Assembly (NCBI GenBank): GCA_903934295.1
Contig: CAIZNI010000056.1
Coordinates: 186,001 to 250,000, forward strand
Source: an uncultured beta proteobacterium
Lineage (GTDB): Bacteria; Pseudomonadota; Gammaproteobacteria; Burkholderiales; Burkholderiaceae_E
DNA: 64,000 nt
Direction: 5' to 3'
The notes under the pieces were generated by a model. The model did no database searches. It had not been told where the DNA came from and saw nothing but the letters and a program-made list of their open reading frames with translations. Every line of letters starts with the position of its first letter. Within the stretch, counting starts at the first letter, position 1. Positions 1 through 8,564 of the stretch are shown here, piece by piece. The position numbers were made by a program, and so were the translations under genes.

Positions 1-1193
1 CGATGCCCTCGGTGGGACGCAAATTCCTGCTCGCCGGCAAGGGCGGGCTGAACATCACCCATTCCGAACCCGCCGAGCGCTTCGGCGACCGGTTCGGCGC
101 GGCCGGCGACTGGCTCGCGCCGATGCTGGCCGGGTTCGGCCCGGCCGAACTGCGGGCCTGGGTCCATGGCCTGGGGATCGACACCTTTGTCGGCACCTCC
201 GGTCGGGTCTTCCCTGAACACATGAAAGCGGCGCCGCTGCTGCGTGCGTGGCTGCACCGGCTGCGCGCGCAGGGCATTCGCTTTCACATGCGTGCGCGCT
301 GGAGCGGATTCGCGCCGGCGCCCACCGGGGAGGTCGCGCTGTGCTTCGACGCCCGGTCGGGCGACGAGCCGCTGCGCCACGAGGCCGGGGTGGACGGTCA
401 TCCGCGCTCGTTCGATGCGGTGGTGTTGGCGCTGGGCGGGGCGAGCTGGCCGCAGCTGGGCTCCGATGGCCGTTGGTGGCCGGTGCTCCAGGACCAGGGC
501 GTGGCGCTGGCACCGCTGGTGCCGGCGAACTGCGGATTCGATGCCGGCTGGTCCGAGCATTTTGCGACCCGGTTTGCCGGCGCCGCGGTGAAGTCGGTCG
601 CTGCGGGTGTGCAGCCGGACGCGGCGCCCCGGCAGGGCGAGTTCGTGGTGACCGCCACCGGTGTCGAGGGCAGCCTGGTCTACACCCTTGCTCCCGAACT
701 GCGCGACCGGATCGCGCGCGAAGGCATGGCCTTCCTGTTTCTGGATCTGTTGCCCGACCGTTCGCTGGCGCGGGTGTCCGATGAGTTGTCGCGCCCGCGT
801 GGCGGGCGTTCGATGTCGAATCACCTGCGGGTGCGACTGGGGCTGACCGGCGTGAAGGCGGCGCTGCTGCGCGAATGCGCGGCGCCGACGGTGTTCGATG
901 ATCCGGCGCAACTGGCGGGCGCGGTGAAGGCCTTGCCGGTGCGGCTGTTCGCCGCGCGTCCGATCGCCGAGGCGATCAGCACCGCCGGTGGCGTGACACG
1001 CGAGGCAACCGATTCGCACCTGATGCTGCGCGGGCTGCCGGGGGTTTTCTGTGCGGGCGAGATGCTCGACTGGGAGGCGCCCACTGGCGGCTATCTGCTG
1101 ACGGCCAGCCTGGCCAGCGGCCGGGCGGCGGCTGCGGGGGTGCTCGGCTGGCTGCAGGCGCAGGGACCGGCGGCGCAGGGGTCGGCGGCATAG
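1..1193 (+). CDS. TIGR03862-type NAD(P)/FAD flavoprotein (HI0933/BaiN-like), 5' end cut by window
   Basis: The reading frame is open from the first base, with its first complete codon at 3. The opening residues (MPSVGRKFLLAGKGGLNITH) match the stretch that in this family follows the FAD-binding Rossmann motif, so an N-terminal segment of about 25-30 residues lies upstream of the window. The C-terminal part has the family's closing FAD-contact region (GVFCAGEMLDWEAPTGGYLL near residues 346-365 of the visible part). Members are putative FAD-dependent oxidoreductases of poorly defined substrate, related to BaiN/YhiN. The last codons encode a Gly-Pro/Ser-Ala-Ala-Gln repeat that continues through the stop codon as a 15-bp tandem repeat. 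Family assignment is firm; the substrate is unknown. Confidence 0.85.
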   Translation, partial: MPSVGRKFLLAGKGGLNITHSEPAERFGDRFGAAGDWLAPMLAGFGPAELRAWVHGLGIDTFVGTSGRVFPEHMKAAPLLRAWLHRLRAQGIRFHMRARWSGFAPAPTGEVALCFDARSGDEPLRHEAGVDGHPRSFDAVVLALGGASWPQLGSDGRWWPVLQDQGVALAPLVPANCGFDAGWSEHFATRFAGAAVKSVAAGVQPDAAPRQGEFVVTATGVEGSLVYTLAPELRDRIAREGMAFLFLDLLPDRSLARVSDELSRPRGGRSMSNHLRVRLGLTGVKAALLRECAAPTVFDDPAQLAGAVKALPVRLFAARPIAEAISTAGGVTREATDSHLMLRGLPGVFCAGEMLDWEAPTGGYLLTASLASGRAAAAGVLGWLQAQGPAAQGSAA

Positions 1194-1254
1194 GGGTCGG
1201 CGGCATAGGGACCGGCGGCATGGTGACCGGCGGCATGGTGACCGGCGGCATAAT
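1165..1254. repeat. Six tandem 15-bp units spanning the stop codon of the flavoprotein gene
   Basis: Six contiguous units (1165-1179, 1180-1194, 1195-1209, 1210-1224, 1225-1239, 1240-1254) share the core CGGCGGCRY. The first is coding. The second carries the TAG stop at 1191-1193. The remaining four lie in the flank, each again with an in-frame stop (TAG, TGA, TGA, TAA). The array ends about 25 bp before the next start codon and fills most of the intergenic space. Confidence 0.9.
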
Positions 1255-1278
1255 CGGGGTCTGCCAAACGGAGATCCC

Positions 1279-2385
1279 ATGACTGCTTCCACCCGCACCC
1301 TGTTCGAGCCGCTGGACTCGGGGTCGCTGCACCTGCCCAACCGACTGGTCATGGCCCCGATGACGCGTTCATTCGCGCCCACCGGCGTGCCCACCGCCGA
1401 GACCGCCGCCTACTACGCGCGTCGCGCGGCCCAGGATGTGGGCCTGATCATCACCGAAGGCACCCTGATCGAGCGGCCCGCTGCCGGCAACGATCCGGCG
1501 GTGCCGCGTTTCTACGGCGCCGACGCGCTGGCCGGCTGGGCCGAGGTGGTCAAGGCGGTCAAGGCGGTGGGCGGGCGCATCTGGCCGCAGATCTGGCATG
1601 TGGGCGCGCTGCGCAGCGCCAGCCAGTCCTGGCGTCCCGACTCGCCCTTCGAGAGTCCGTCGGGTTTGAGCCGCCCCGAGCGGACGTCCGGCGTGGCGAT
1701 GACCGAGGCCGACATCATCGCGACCATCGAGGCGTTCGCCCAGGCCGGCGCGCAGGCGATGCGCCTGGGCTTCGACGGTGTCGAACTGCACGGCGCCCAT
1801 GGCTATCTGATCGATCAGTTTTTCTGGGCCGGCAGCAATCAGCGTACCGACCAGTGGGGCGGCGCGACGCTGGCGCAGCGCAGCCGCTTCGCCGCCGAAA
1901 CGATTGCCGCGGTACGCCGGGCGACGCGCCCCGATTTTCCGATCGCGATCCGTCTGTCGCAATGGAAGCAGCAGGACTTCCCGGCGCGCATGGCGCTGAC
2001 CCCGCAGGAGATGGAGCAGTGGCTGGCGACCCTGGTCGATGCTGGCGTCGATGTCCTGCATTGCTCGCAGCGCCGGTTCTGGGAGCCCGAGTTCGAGGGC
2101 AGCGACCTGAATTTCGCCGGCTGGGCGAAGAAGCTCACCGGGCTGCCCACCATCACCGTCGGTTCGGTGGGTCTGAGCGGTGAGTTCGTGGCGGCGTTCG
2201 GCGGCGAGGTCTCGCAGCCGGCCTCGCTCGATGAACTGATGCGCCGTCTGGATCGGGGGGATTTCGATCTGGTGGCGGTGGGGCGTGCGCTGATCTCGGA
2301 CCCGGCCTGGGGCCGCAAGGTTCGGGAGGGTCGGCTGGACGAGCTCGGCACCTACGACCGGGCGGCGCTCACCACGCTTTACTGA
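1279..2385 (+). CDS. Old Yellow Enzyme family NADH:flavin oxidoreductase / alkene reductase
   Basis: A 368-residue FMN-dependent TIM-barrel reductase, the usual OYE length. Such enzymes reduce activated C=C bonds of enones, N-ethylmaleimide or nitro compounds with NAD(P)H. The N-terminus has the family's LPNRLVMAPMTR signature. The substrate-binding pair is His-Gly-Ala-His (residues 171-174), followed by the G-Y-L-I-D-Q-F-F and S-N-x-R-x-D-x-W-G-G signatures. The phosphate-binding end is at VAVGRALISDPAW. The start is supported by a GGAG at 1270-1273, five bases before ATG. It is closest to the NemA/xenobiotic reductase branch, but the physiological substrate cannot be read from the sequence. 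Confidence 0.9.
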   Translation: MTASTRTLFEPLDSGSLHLPNRLVMAPMTRSFAPTGVPTAETAAYYARRAAQDVGLIITEGTLIERPAAGNDPAVPRFYGADALAGWAEVVKAVKAVGGRIWPQIWHVGALRSASQSWRPDSPFESPSGLSRPERTSGVAMTEADIIATIEAFAQAGAQAMRLGFDGVELHGAHGYLIDQFFWAGSNQRTDQWGGATLAQRSRFAAETIAAVRRATRPDFPIAIRLSQWKQQDFPARMALTPQEMEQWLATLVDAGVDVLHCSQRRFWEPEFEGSDLNFAGWAKKLTGLPTITVGSVGLSGEFVAAFGGEVSQPASLDELMRRLDRGDFDLVAVGRALISDPAWGRKVREGRLDELGTYDRAALTTLY

Positions 2386-2431
2386 GCCGCTTCGGCGCCG
2401 GGCCGTGGGGCCGTGGGGCGAGTGCGGTGCG

Positions 2432-2522
2432 ATCAGCCCGCTCCCTCAGTCTGATTCCATCAGCCCGGTCCCTCAGTCTGATTCCATCAGCCCGCTCCCT
2501 CAGTCTGATTCCATCAGCCCGC
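2432..2522. repeat. 27-bp tandem repeat copying the 3' end of recD
   Basis: Three full 27-bp units (2432-2458, 2459-2485, 2486-2512) and about 10 bp of a fourth. The third unit contains the recD stop (2500-2502, minus strand) and its last codons for S-G-L-M-E-S-D. The first two units lie downstream of the stop and repeat the same codons and stop. The units differ by single bases (for example a C/G change near 2468), so this is tandem duplication rather than a palindromic terminator. There are no spacers, so it is not a CRISPR. Confidence 0.9.
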
Positions 2523-4551
2523 TCGCCCGCAGCACCCGCGTGAGCACCGCCTCCTGCAGCACGCGGGGCGCGCCGGGGCGCACCAGGGTCAGGTGACTGC
2601 GGGCCCGGGTGATCCCGGTGTAGAGCAGTTCGCGGGTCAGGATGGGGCTGGGCGCGTCGGGCAGCAGCAGGGCGACGTGGTCGAACTCCGAGCCCTGGGA
2701 CTTGTGGACGGTGAGCGCGTAGACGGTCTCGACCGCCTGCAGGCGCACCGGCAGCACCCAGCGCACGCCGCCCGGTTGCCCAACGTCACGAAAGGCGACG
2801 CGCAGCCCTGGTGCCTGGCCGTCGGTGCCGGTGCCGGTATCGAGCGGCAGCGTGATGCCGATGTCGCCGTTCATCAGGCCCAGCGCCGCATCGTTTCGGG
2901 TGACCAGTACCGGCCGGCCGGCGTACCAGTCGTCGGTGGCGCTGATCAGCCCGGCCTGGCGCAGCATCCGCGCGATCAGCAGGTTCAGCCCCTGAACGCC
3001 CCACGGCCCGCGGCGCAAGGCGCACAGCACCTGGAAGCGGCTGTGCGCGGTCAGCACCGCGCTGGCCCAGGCATCGGTCGTGGCCTGGTCGTCGGTCCGT
3101 CCGGGCGGTGACCGGTGGATGGCCTGGAGGTAATGCCGATAGCCGCCATCGATCACCAGATGCCGAAGGGCGTCCTCATCCGGGCTGGCCACCGGCAGCA
3201 GGGTCAGATCGGCATGACCGTCGGCCAGGATGCGCTGGGCGGCCGTCGCTTCACCGGCATTGACCGCCTCGGCCAGACGGCCGATGCCGCTGTCGGCGCT
3301 GAACCGGTGGCTGTGGCGCAGCATCGCGATGGCCTGATCGAGCGCGGTCCCGTCGGCATCGACCAGGTCGGTGCCGATCGATTCGCCGGTGGCCGAGTGC
3401 AGCCAGTCGCGGGTGGCCGGGGTGTAGTGCGCTTGCGCTGCGCGCCGGCACAGTTCGCCCAGCACCGCACCGGCTTCCACCGAGGCGAGCTGGTCGCGGT
3501 CGCCCAGCAGAATCAGGCGTGCCCGCTGCGGCAGGGCGGCCAGCACCGCTGCCATCATCTCGAGGTCGATCATCGAGGCCTCGTCGATGACCAGCACATC
3601 GAGCGCCAGCGGGTTGCCGGCGTGATGGCGCAGGCGCCGGGTGTCGGGGCGGCTGCCCAGCAGGCGGTGCAGGGTGGTGACCTTCGGCGGGATCGCCGCG
3701 CGGACCGCGGCGCCATTGGCCAGGCGATCGAAGGGCAGCCGGTCGAGCGCCTCGGCAATCGACCCGTTGAGCCGTGCGGCGGCCTTGCCAGTGGGGGCGG
3801 CCAGCCGGATGCGCAGCGGTCGGGCCGGTTCGCCCGGATCTGTGGGCCGATCCAGCGCCAGTGTCTGCAGCAGGGCCAGCAGCCGCACCACGGTGCTCGT
3901 CTTGCCGGTACCCGGGCCGCCGGTGAGGATGCTGACCGGGCTGCGGGCGGCCAGCGCACAGGCGATCTTCTGCCAGTCGGTCGCCATCTCCGCGCGGGCG
4001 CTGGCCGGAAACAGGATGTCGAGAACCGGCCGCAGGGTGGCGGCAGGGGCCCCGGATGCCGGCGCGCCCAGGCGTTCCTGGATGGCCTGGCGCACCGACT
4101 GCTCGTAGTGCCAGTAACGGCGCAGATACAGACGCACACCGACCCGCACCAGCGGGGTGTCGCCGGGGCCACTGCTCACCAGTTCAGGCCGCTCGAGCAT
4201 CGCCTGCCAGTGGCTCAGTGTGATCCCCTGGAGCACCTGGGCGGGCAGTGGCACCGGGTCGAGCGCATCCGCCGCACGTGACCCTTCCGGGGGCAGCGAC
4301 AGCGCGGTGCCCGGATCGTCCAGCGTGGCCGACAGGTCCAGACAGGCGTGTCCGCGCCCCAACTGATGACTGGCCAGTGCCGCGGCCAGGATCAGCAGCG
4401 GCGGCGCCTGGGGTACTTCCTCCCAGAGAAATTCGGCGAAGGCGGTGTCGAGCGGACGCAGCCATTCGCGGCGGGTCCAGTCGGCCAGCAGTCGCTGCAT
4501 CGGTGCCTTTTCGACGAGGGCGTCGGCGAGGAAATCGGTGGCGCGGTTCAT
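2500..4551 (-). CDS. recD: RecBCD exonuclease V alpha subunit RecD
   Basis: A 683-residue 5'-3' superfamily 1 helicase, the fast motor of the RecBCD complex that processes double-strand ends for RecA-dependent repair. The N-terminal domain (1-190) contacts RecB. The Walker A GGPGTGKT is at 211-218. Walker B is DEASM, followed by GDRDQLASVEAGA. The C-terminal UvrD-like half ends with TVHKSQGSEFDHV and YTGITRAR. The start ATG overlaps the recB stop as ATGA (4548-4551), so translation is probably coupled. The final codons fall inside a 27-bp tandem repeat. Length is slightly above E. coli RecD (608), typical for betaproteobacteria. Confidence 0.96.
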   Translation of the reverse strand: MNRATDFLADALVEKAPMQRLLADWTRREWLRPLDTAFAEFLWEEVPQAPPLLILAAALASHQLGRGHACLDLSATLDDPGTALSLPPEGSRAADALDPVPLPAQVLQGITLSHWQAMLERPELVSSGPGDTPLVRVGVRLYLRRYWHYEQSVRQAIQERLGAPASGAPAATLRPVLDILFPASARAEMATDWQKIACALAARSPVSILTGGPGTGKTSTVVRLLALLQTLALDRPTDPGEPARPLRIRLAAPTGKAAARLNGSIAEALDRLPFDRLANGAAVRAAIPPKVTTLHRLLGSRPDTRRLRHHAGNPLALDVLVIDEASMIDLEMMAAVLAALPQRARLILLGDRDQLASVEAGAVLGELCRRAAQAHYTPATRDWLHSATGESIGTDLVDADGTALDQAIAMLRHSHRFSADSGIGRLAEAVNAGEATAAQRILADGHADLTLLPVASPDEDALRHLVIDGGYRHYLQAIHRSPPGRTDDQATTDAWASAVLTAHSRFQVLCALRRGPWGVQGLNLLIARMLRQAGLISATDDWYAGRPVLVTRNDAALGLMNGDIGITLPLDTGTGTDGQAPGLRVAFRDVGQPGGVRWVLPVRLQAVETVYALTVHKSQGSEFDHVALLLPDAPSPILTRELLYTGITRARSHLTLVRPGAPRVLQEAVLTRVLRASGLMESD

Positions 4552-7500
4552 GAGCCGTGTCCGTCGAGTGCGGTGCTGCCCGCGAACAGCTCGTCGAGCG
4601 AGTCGATCAGCGCCCGGGGCGGGCGCTCGGCATGAACGCCCTGGCCGGGTGAATTCAGGCCGCGCAGGAACAGGTAGACCGCGCCGCCGACGTGGCGGTC
4701 GTAGTCGTAGTCGGGCAGGCGCGAGCGAAGCAGCCGGTGCAGCGCGAACAGGTAGAGCACGTACTGCAGTTCATAGCGGGCCTTCAGGACGGCGGCGCTC
4801 TGGGCCTGGGGTGTGTAGGCGCCGTCGTTCGGCCCCAGCCAGTTGGACTTGTAGTCGACGACGTAGAAGCGCCCCTGGTGCTCGAACACCAGGTCGATGA
4901 ACCCCTTGAGCATCCCGTTGACCTGTGCCGGCAGCAGCGCCGGGCGTGGTGCGCCGTCCAGGGTCAGTGCGCAGACCCGCGCATCCAGGACCCGGGTGTC
5001 GACCGAGCGGGCAGACAGCCAGAACTCCATCTCGGCGATCGCACGCGGCAGCGTGGCCAGACTGAATTCGGTCGGCGGTTGCCCGTCCAGGGGGGGCAGC
5101 CGAAAGCGGGTGGTCAGCAGCTGGCTGACCCAGCCGGTGAGGGGCTCGATCCACTGGGTCCAGCCGCGCAGCCGGCAGCGCCGCGCGATCAGGTCGCGCA
5201 GCGGGCCGGGATCGGCCGCGACGGCGGCGAAGCCCTGGGCGGCAACCCATTCGAGGACGTCGTGCAGGAAGCTGCCGGCCTGCGCACCGCGTTCGAAGCG
5301 ATGCCAGGCGTGGGCGTCGGGAGGCAGCGCGCTCGTGCCTTCGGCATATGGGGCACCGGCGGCGTGCGCAACGGCGGCGTGCGCAACGGTGGCCGCGGCG
5401 GCGAGCGGCTGAGCGGGCGCGGGCAGGGCTGCCTGCCGCACATCCGGCGTCAGCAGATCCGGCCTCACCGGCTCCGACTGCAGCACATCCGGGGCGAGCA
5501 ACTCGGCCTGCCGGGCTTCCTGGAATTTCTCCTCGCTGGCGGTTTCCGCGACCTCGCGGCCGCTCGCGCCGGCGGTCCTGAGCGCGCTGTAGCTGGCGAT
5601 CCACCAGTGCTCATGCGCGGGTCGCGACGGTTCGCGGGCCGGCCCCGGCAAGACGCGCGCGCCCGCCCCGGAGAGGCGCCGGTCGTCGGCCGCGGGTGCC
5701 GGGGCGATCCGGATCGCGTCGCAGTCTCCGCGCAGGGCCAGGAGCCGCGCTTCGAGGGCCTCGGGTGCGATCGGATCCTCGGCGCTCAACAGGTAGTTGA
5801 TCGCGCTCTTTTCCTGCTTGTTCAGCGCGGCGACACCCACCCAGGTCGCATGCCGGGCGCGCGTGAGCGCGACATAGAGCTTGCGCAGGTCCTCGCCCAG
5901 GCGCTCGTGATCGGCGAGCCGGATCGCCTCGGGAGTGGCCTCGAGCGCCAGATGCGTGCGGCCGTCGGCGTGCCATCGCAGCGGCGCCTTCGTGACCGGG
6001 CGACAGCAACTGGCGAAGGGCAGGAACACCAGCGGGTACTCCAGCCCCTTGGATTTGTGCACGGTGACCACCTTCACCAGGTCGGCGTCGCTTTCGAGGC
6101 GCAGTTGCTGAGCCGCGTTGTCGGAGCCCTGCCCCGCCTGCGCGCGCTGTTCAGCCAGGTGCCGCATCAGCGCATGCTCGCCGTCGAACAGGACGCTGTC
6201 GCCTTGCAGCAGTTCTGCCAGGTGCAGCAGGTTGGTCAGAATCCGTTCCCCGCTGACCGGTCCGCCCGCGGCCGCGTCATCCGCGTCGCCATCGTGTTCG
6301 CCGTCGGCATCGCCGTCTGCGTCCCGACCCTCGCTGTCCGCCGGGCTGACGCGCAGATCGCCCGCCAGCAGTCGCCCGGGCACCGAGAAGTCGGTCAGCA
6401 GGCGCCGCACCATCGGCAGCACGCCCTGGCGCTGCCAGCAGTGCTGGTACTGGTGGAACTGGACCACCCGGCGGTCCCAGGCGTTGTCATCGTGGTTCAG
6501 CGCATCGAGTTCCGACAGCGACAGGCCCAGGGTAGGGGTGGCCAGGGCGGCGCGCAGCCGGCCGGCATCACCGGGCTCGGCGCAGGCGGCCAGCCAGTGC
6601 TGCAGTTCGGCGGCCTGCTCGCTGGCATAGACCGAGTGGCGGTCCGACAGATAGACGCTGCGCACGCCGCGCTGCTCGAGTGCCAGGCGGATCGCGGCGG
6701 CTTCGGTGCCGTTGTTGACCAGCACCGCGAGGTCGGCGGGTCGAAGCGCCTCGAGGCTGTCGCTCGCCCGAAAGCCGGCAGCGCCGGCCTGCCCGAGCGT
6801 CAGCAGCCGGACCATCTCGGTGGCGCAGGCCGCCGCCATCCGGGCCAGAAAGTCGGCCTTGCCCAGGGCCTTGCCGTCGGGTCCTGGGGGCAGCCACCAG
6901 AAGGTGAGGGCGGTGACCGCGTCGCCGTCGGCTTCGAAGGTTGCGGCGCGGCCCTTGGCGGAGGCGTTCACGAACGGCACCGGATTCTGCGGCCCCTGGC
7001 GGAACAGGAAGGCGCCGGCACCCTGGGGGCGTGTTTCGGCCACTTCGAAGCAGCGGTTCGTGGCGGCCACCATTTCGCCGGTGGCGCGGAAGTTTCGTTT
7101 GAGGGTGTGCAGCCGGCCGGCGCAGGCCGCCCGCGCCCGCAGATAGGCATGGATGTCGGCACCGCGGAAGCCGTAGATCGCCTGCTTGGGATCGCCGATC
7201 AGCACCAGCGCGGTCTCGGGGTCGTTGTCGCTCACCCGATAGACCGCATCGAAGATCCGGTACTGCAGCGGATCGGTGTCCTGAAATTCATCGATCATCG
7301 CCACCGGGAACTGCGCGCGGATCAGGCCGGCGAGCCGTTCGCCGTGGCTGCCCTGCAGCGCGGTGTCCAGGCGGCTGAGGAGGTCATCCAGACCCATCTG
7401 CGCGCGGCGGGCCTGTTCGAGCGCGAAGCGCTCGACGATCCAGCGGGTGGCGTGGCCCAGCAGGCCGCTGCGGGGCGTGGGCAGCGCGGCGAGCGCGTCC

Positions 7501-8564
7501 TTGAGCTCGCCGAGCGCCACCAGCGCGGGGTGCCCGGGTGGCGCGCCATCCTTCCAGACCTCGGTCATGCCGGTTGGCGAGAACCGTCTCAGGGCCGTGG
7601 GCGAGAGTTCCGGGTCGATGAGGGAGGGATCGTCCCGCCAGGTTGCCAGCTTGCCCAGCCAGCCATCGAGATTTTTTTGGGTGAGCTGTCGGCCATTGAG
7701 TTTTCCCGCCTCACGGGCCTGCGCGAACAGGTCTCTGAGTTGTTCGAGCCAGTCCCGCCAGGGCGCCTTGAGCCGCTCGAGTGCCTGCGTGTGATCGTTC
7801 TGCCAGTCGCGCAGCAGGGTCGCGGGTTCGGCGGCCGGGGGCAATTGGTCGAGGTCGCGGATGAGGGGCCGGATCTGCTCGGCCAGTTCCCGTGGCGACC
7901 GGAACGACCGGGTGACGACGGTGGCCAGCGGGAGGTCCAGTGGCGCCATGAACAAGCGCCAGTAATCGCGGACCGCTTCGTCGAAGAGCGCCTGCTGGTC
8001 GGTCTCCAGGGTCTGGGAGAACAGGGTTCCGCTGTCGAAGGCATGCTCGCGCAGCATGCGGTGGCACCAGCCGTGGATGGTGGAGATCGCGGCCTCGTCC
8101 ATCCATTCGGCAGCCATCTGGAGCCGGCGCGCGAGGGCCGGCCGCTGCGCGGGCGGATAGTGCGCCCGCAGCGCGTGCAGCGGATTGTCGGCATCCGCCG
8201 GCGGCAGCGTCGCGTCGGGCGCTGCGTCGGGGTCTGTGCCGGCATCGGCGTCTGCGTCGCACTCCGCGTCACTCTCCGCGCCGATCCGAAACACCTGCGC
8301 CGCCTCGACCAGCCGAAGCCGGATCCGATCGCGCAGTTCCTGCGTGGCCGCTTCGGTGAAGGAAAGGACCAGGATCTCGGGCGGGGTCAGTGCGCGCGGA
8401 TGCGCGTTCGTGTCGCCGTGGCCGAGCACCAGGCGCACATACAGGAGTGCGATGGTGAAGGTTTTTCCGGTGCCGGCGCTGGCCTCGATCAGGCGGCTGC
8501 CGTGCAGCGGAAAGCACAGCGGGTCGAGCGATTCCGGCGGCTCGGCGTGCGGTCGGCTGCTCAT
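4548..8564 (-). CDS. recB: RecBCD exonuclease V beta subunit RecB
   Basis: A 1338-residue 3'-5' helicase and nuclease of RecBCD. Starting at 8564 gives MSSRPHAEPP and an ATGA overlap with the recC stop; the open frame upstream of this lies inside recC and is ignored. Walker A (ASAGTGKT) is at about 28-35, then IDEFQDTDPLQYRIF, GDPKQAIYGFRGAD, HKSKGLEYPLVFLPF and LYVALTRAR. The C-terminal nuclease domain has GSFLHDVLEW, GFIDLVF and the catalytic DYKSNWLG. It is about 160 residues longer than E. coli RecB. The excess includes low-complexity acidic inserts near residues 95-115 and 740-770 and an Ala/Pro-rich repeat-bearing linker before the nuclease domain. Confidence 0.96.
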   Translation of the reverse strand: MSSRPHAEPPESLDPLCFPLHGSRLIEASAGTGKTFTIALLYVRLVLGHGDTNAHPRALTPPEILVLSFTEAATQELRDRIRLRLVEAAQVFRIGAESDAECDADADAGTDPDAAPDATLPPADADNPLHALRAHYPPAQRPALARRLQMAAEWMDEAAISTIHGWCHRMLREHAFDSGTLFSQTLETDQQALFDEAVRDYWRLFMAPLDLPLATVVTRSFRSPRELAEQIRPLIRDLDQLPPAAEPATLLRDWQNDHTQALERLKAPWRDWLEQLRDLFAQAREAGKLNGRQLTQKNLDGWLGKLATWRDDPSLIDPELSPTALRRFSPTGMTEVWKDGAPPGHPALVALGELKDALAALPTPRSGLLGHATRWIVERFALEQARRAQMGLDDLLSRLDTALQGSHGERLAGLIRAQFPVAMIDEFQDTDPLQYRIFDAVYRVSDNDPETALVLIGDPKQAIYGFRGADIHAYLRARAACAGRLHTLKRNFRATGEMVAATNRCFEVAETRPQGAGAFLFRQGPQNPVPFVNASAKGRAATFEADGDAVTALTFWWLPPGPDGKALGKADFLARMAAACATEMVRLLTLGQAGAAGFRASDSLEALRPADLAVLVNNGTEAAAIRLALEQRGVRSVYLSDRHSVYASEQAAELQHWLAACAEPGDAGRLRAALATPTLGLSLSELDALNHDDNAWDRRVVQFHQYQHCWQRQGVLPMVRRLLTDFSVPGRLLAGDLRVSPADSEGRDADGDADGEHDGDADDAAAGGPVSGERILTNLLHLAELLQGDSVLFDGEHALMRHLAEQRAQAGQGSDNAAQQLRLESDADLVKVVTVHKSKGLEYPLVFLPFASCCRPVTKAPLRWHADGRTHLALEATPEAIRLADHERLGEDLRKLYVALTRARHATWVGVAALNKQEKSAINYLLSAEDPIAPEALEARLLALRGDCDAIRIAPAPAADDRRLSGAGARVLPGPAREPSRPAHEHWWIASYSALRTAGASGREVAETASEEKFQEARQAELLAPDVLQSEPVRPDLLTPDVRQAALPAPAQPLAAAATVAHAAVAHAAGAPYAEGTSALPPDAHAWHRFERGAQAGSFLHDVLEWVAAQGFAAVAADPGPLRDLIARRCRLRGWTQWIEPLTGWVSQLLTTRFRLPPLDGQPPTEFSLATLPRAIAEMEFWLSARSVDTRVLDARVCALTLDGAPRPALLPAQVNGMLKGFIDLVFEHQGRFYVVDYKSNWLGPNDGAYTPQAQSAAVLKARYELQYVLYLFALHRLLRSRLPDYDYDRHVGGAVYLFLRGLNSPGQGVHAERPPRALIDSLDELFAGSTALDGHGS
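5357..5386. repeat. 15-bp direct repeat in the RecB linker
   Basis: Two identical 15-bp units (5357-5371 and 5372-5386) encode the repeated pentapeptide V-A-H-A-A in the linker between the RecB helicase and nuclease domains. Nearby, 5419-5500 encodes two imperfect copies of L-L-x-P-D-V-x-Q. All remain in frame. Confidence 0.85.

Noticed and set aside
2432-2522. CRISPR-like array
   Set aside because: The 27-bp units are directly contiguous with no spacers and copy the recD coding end.
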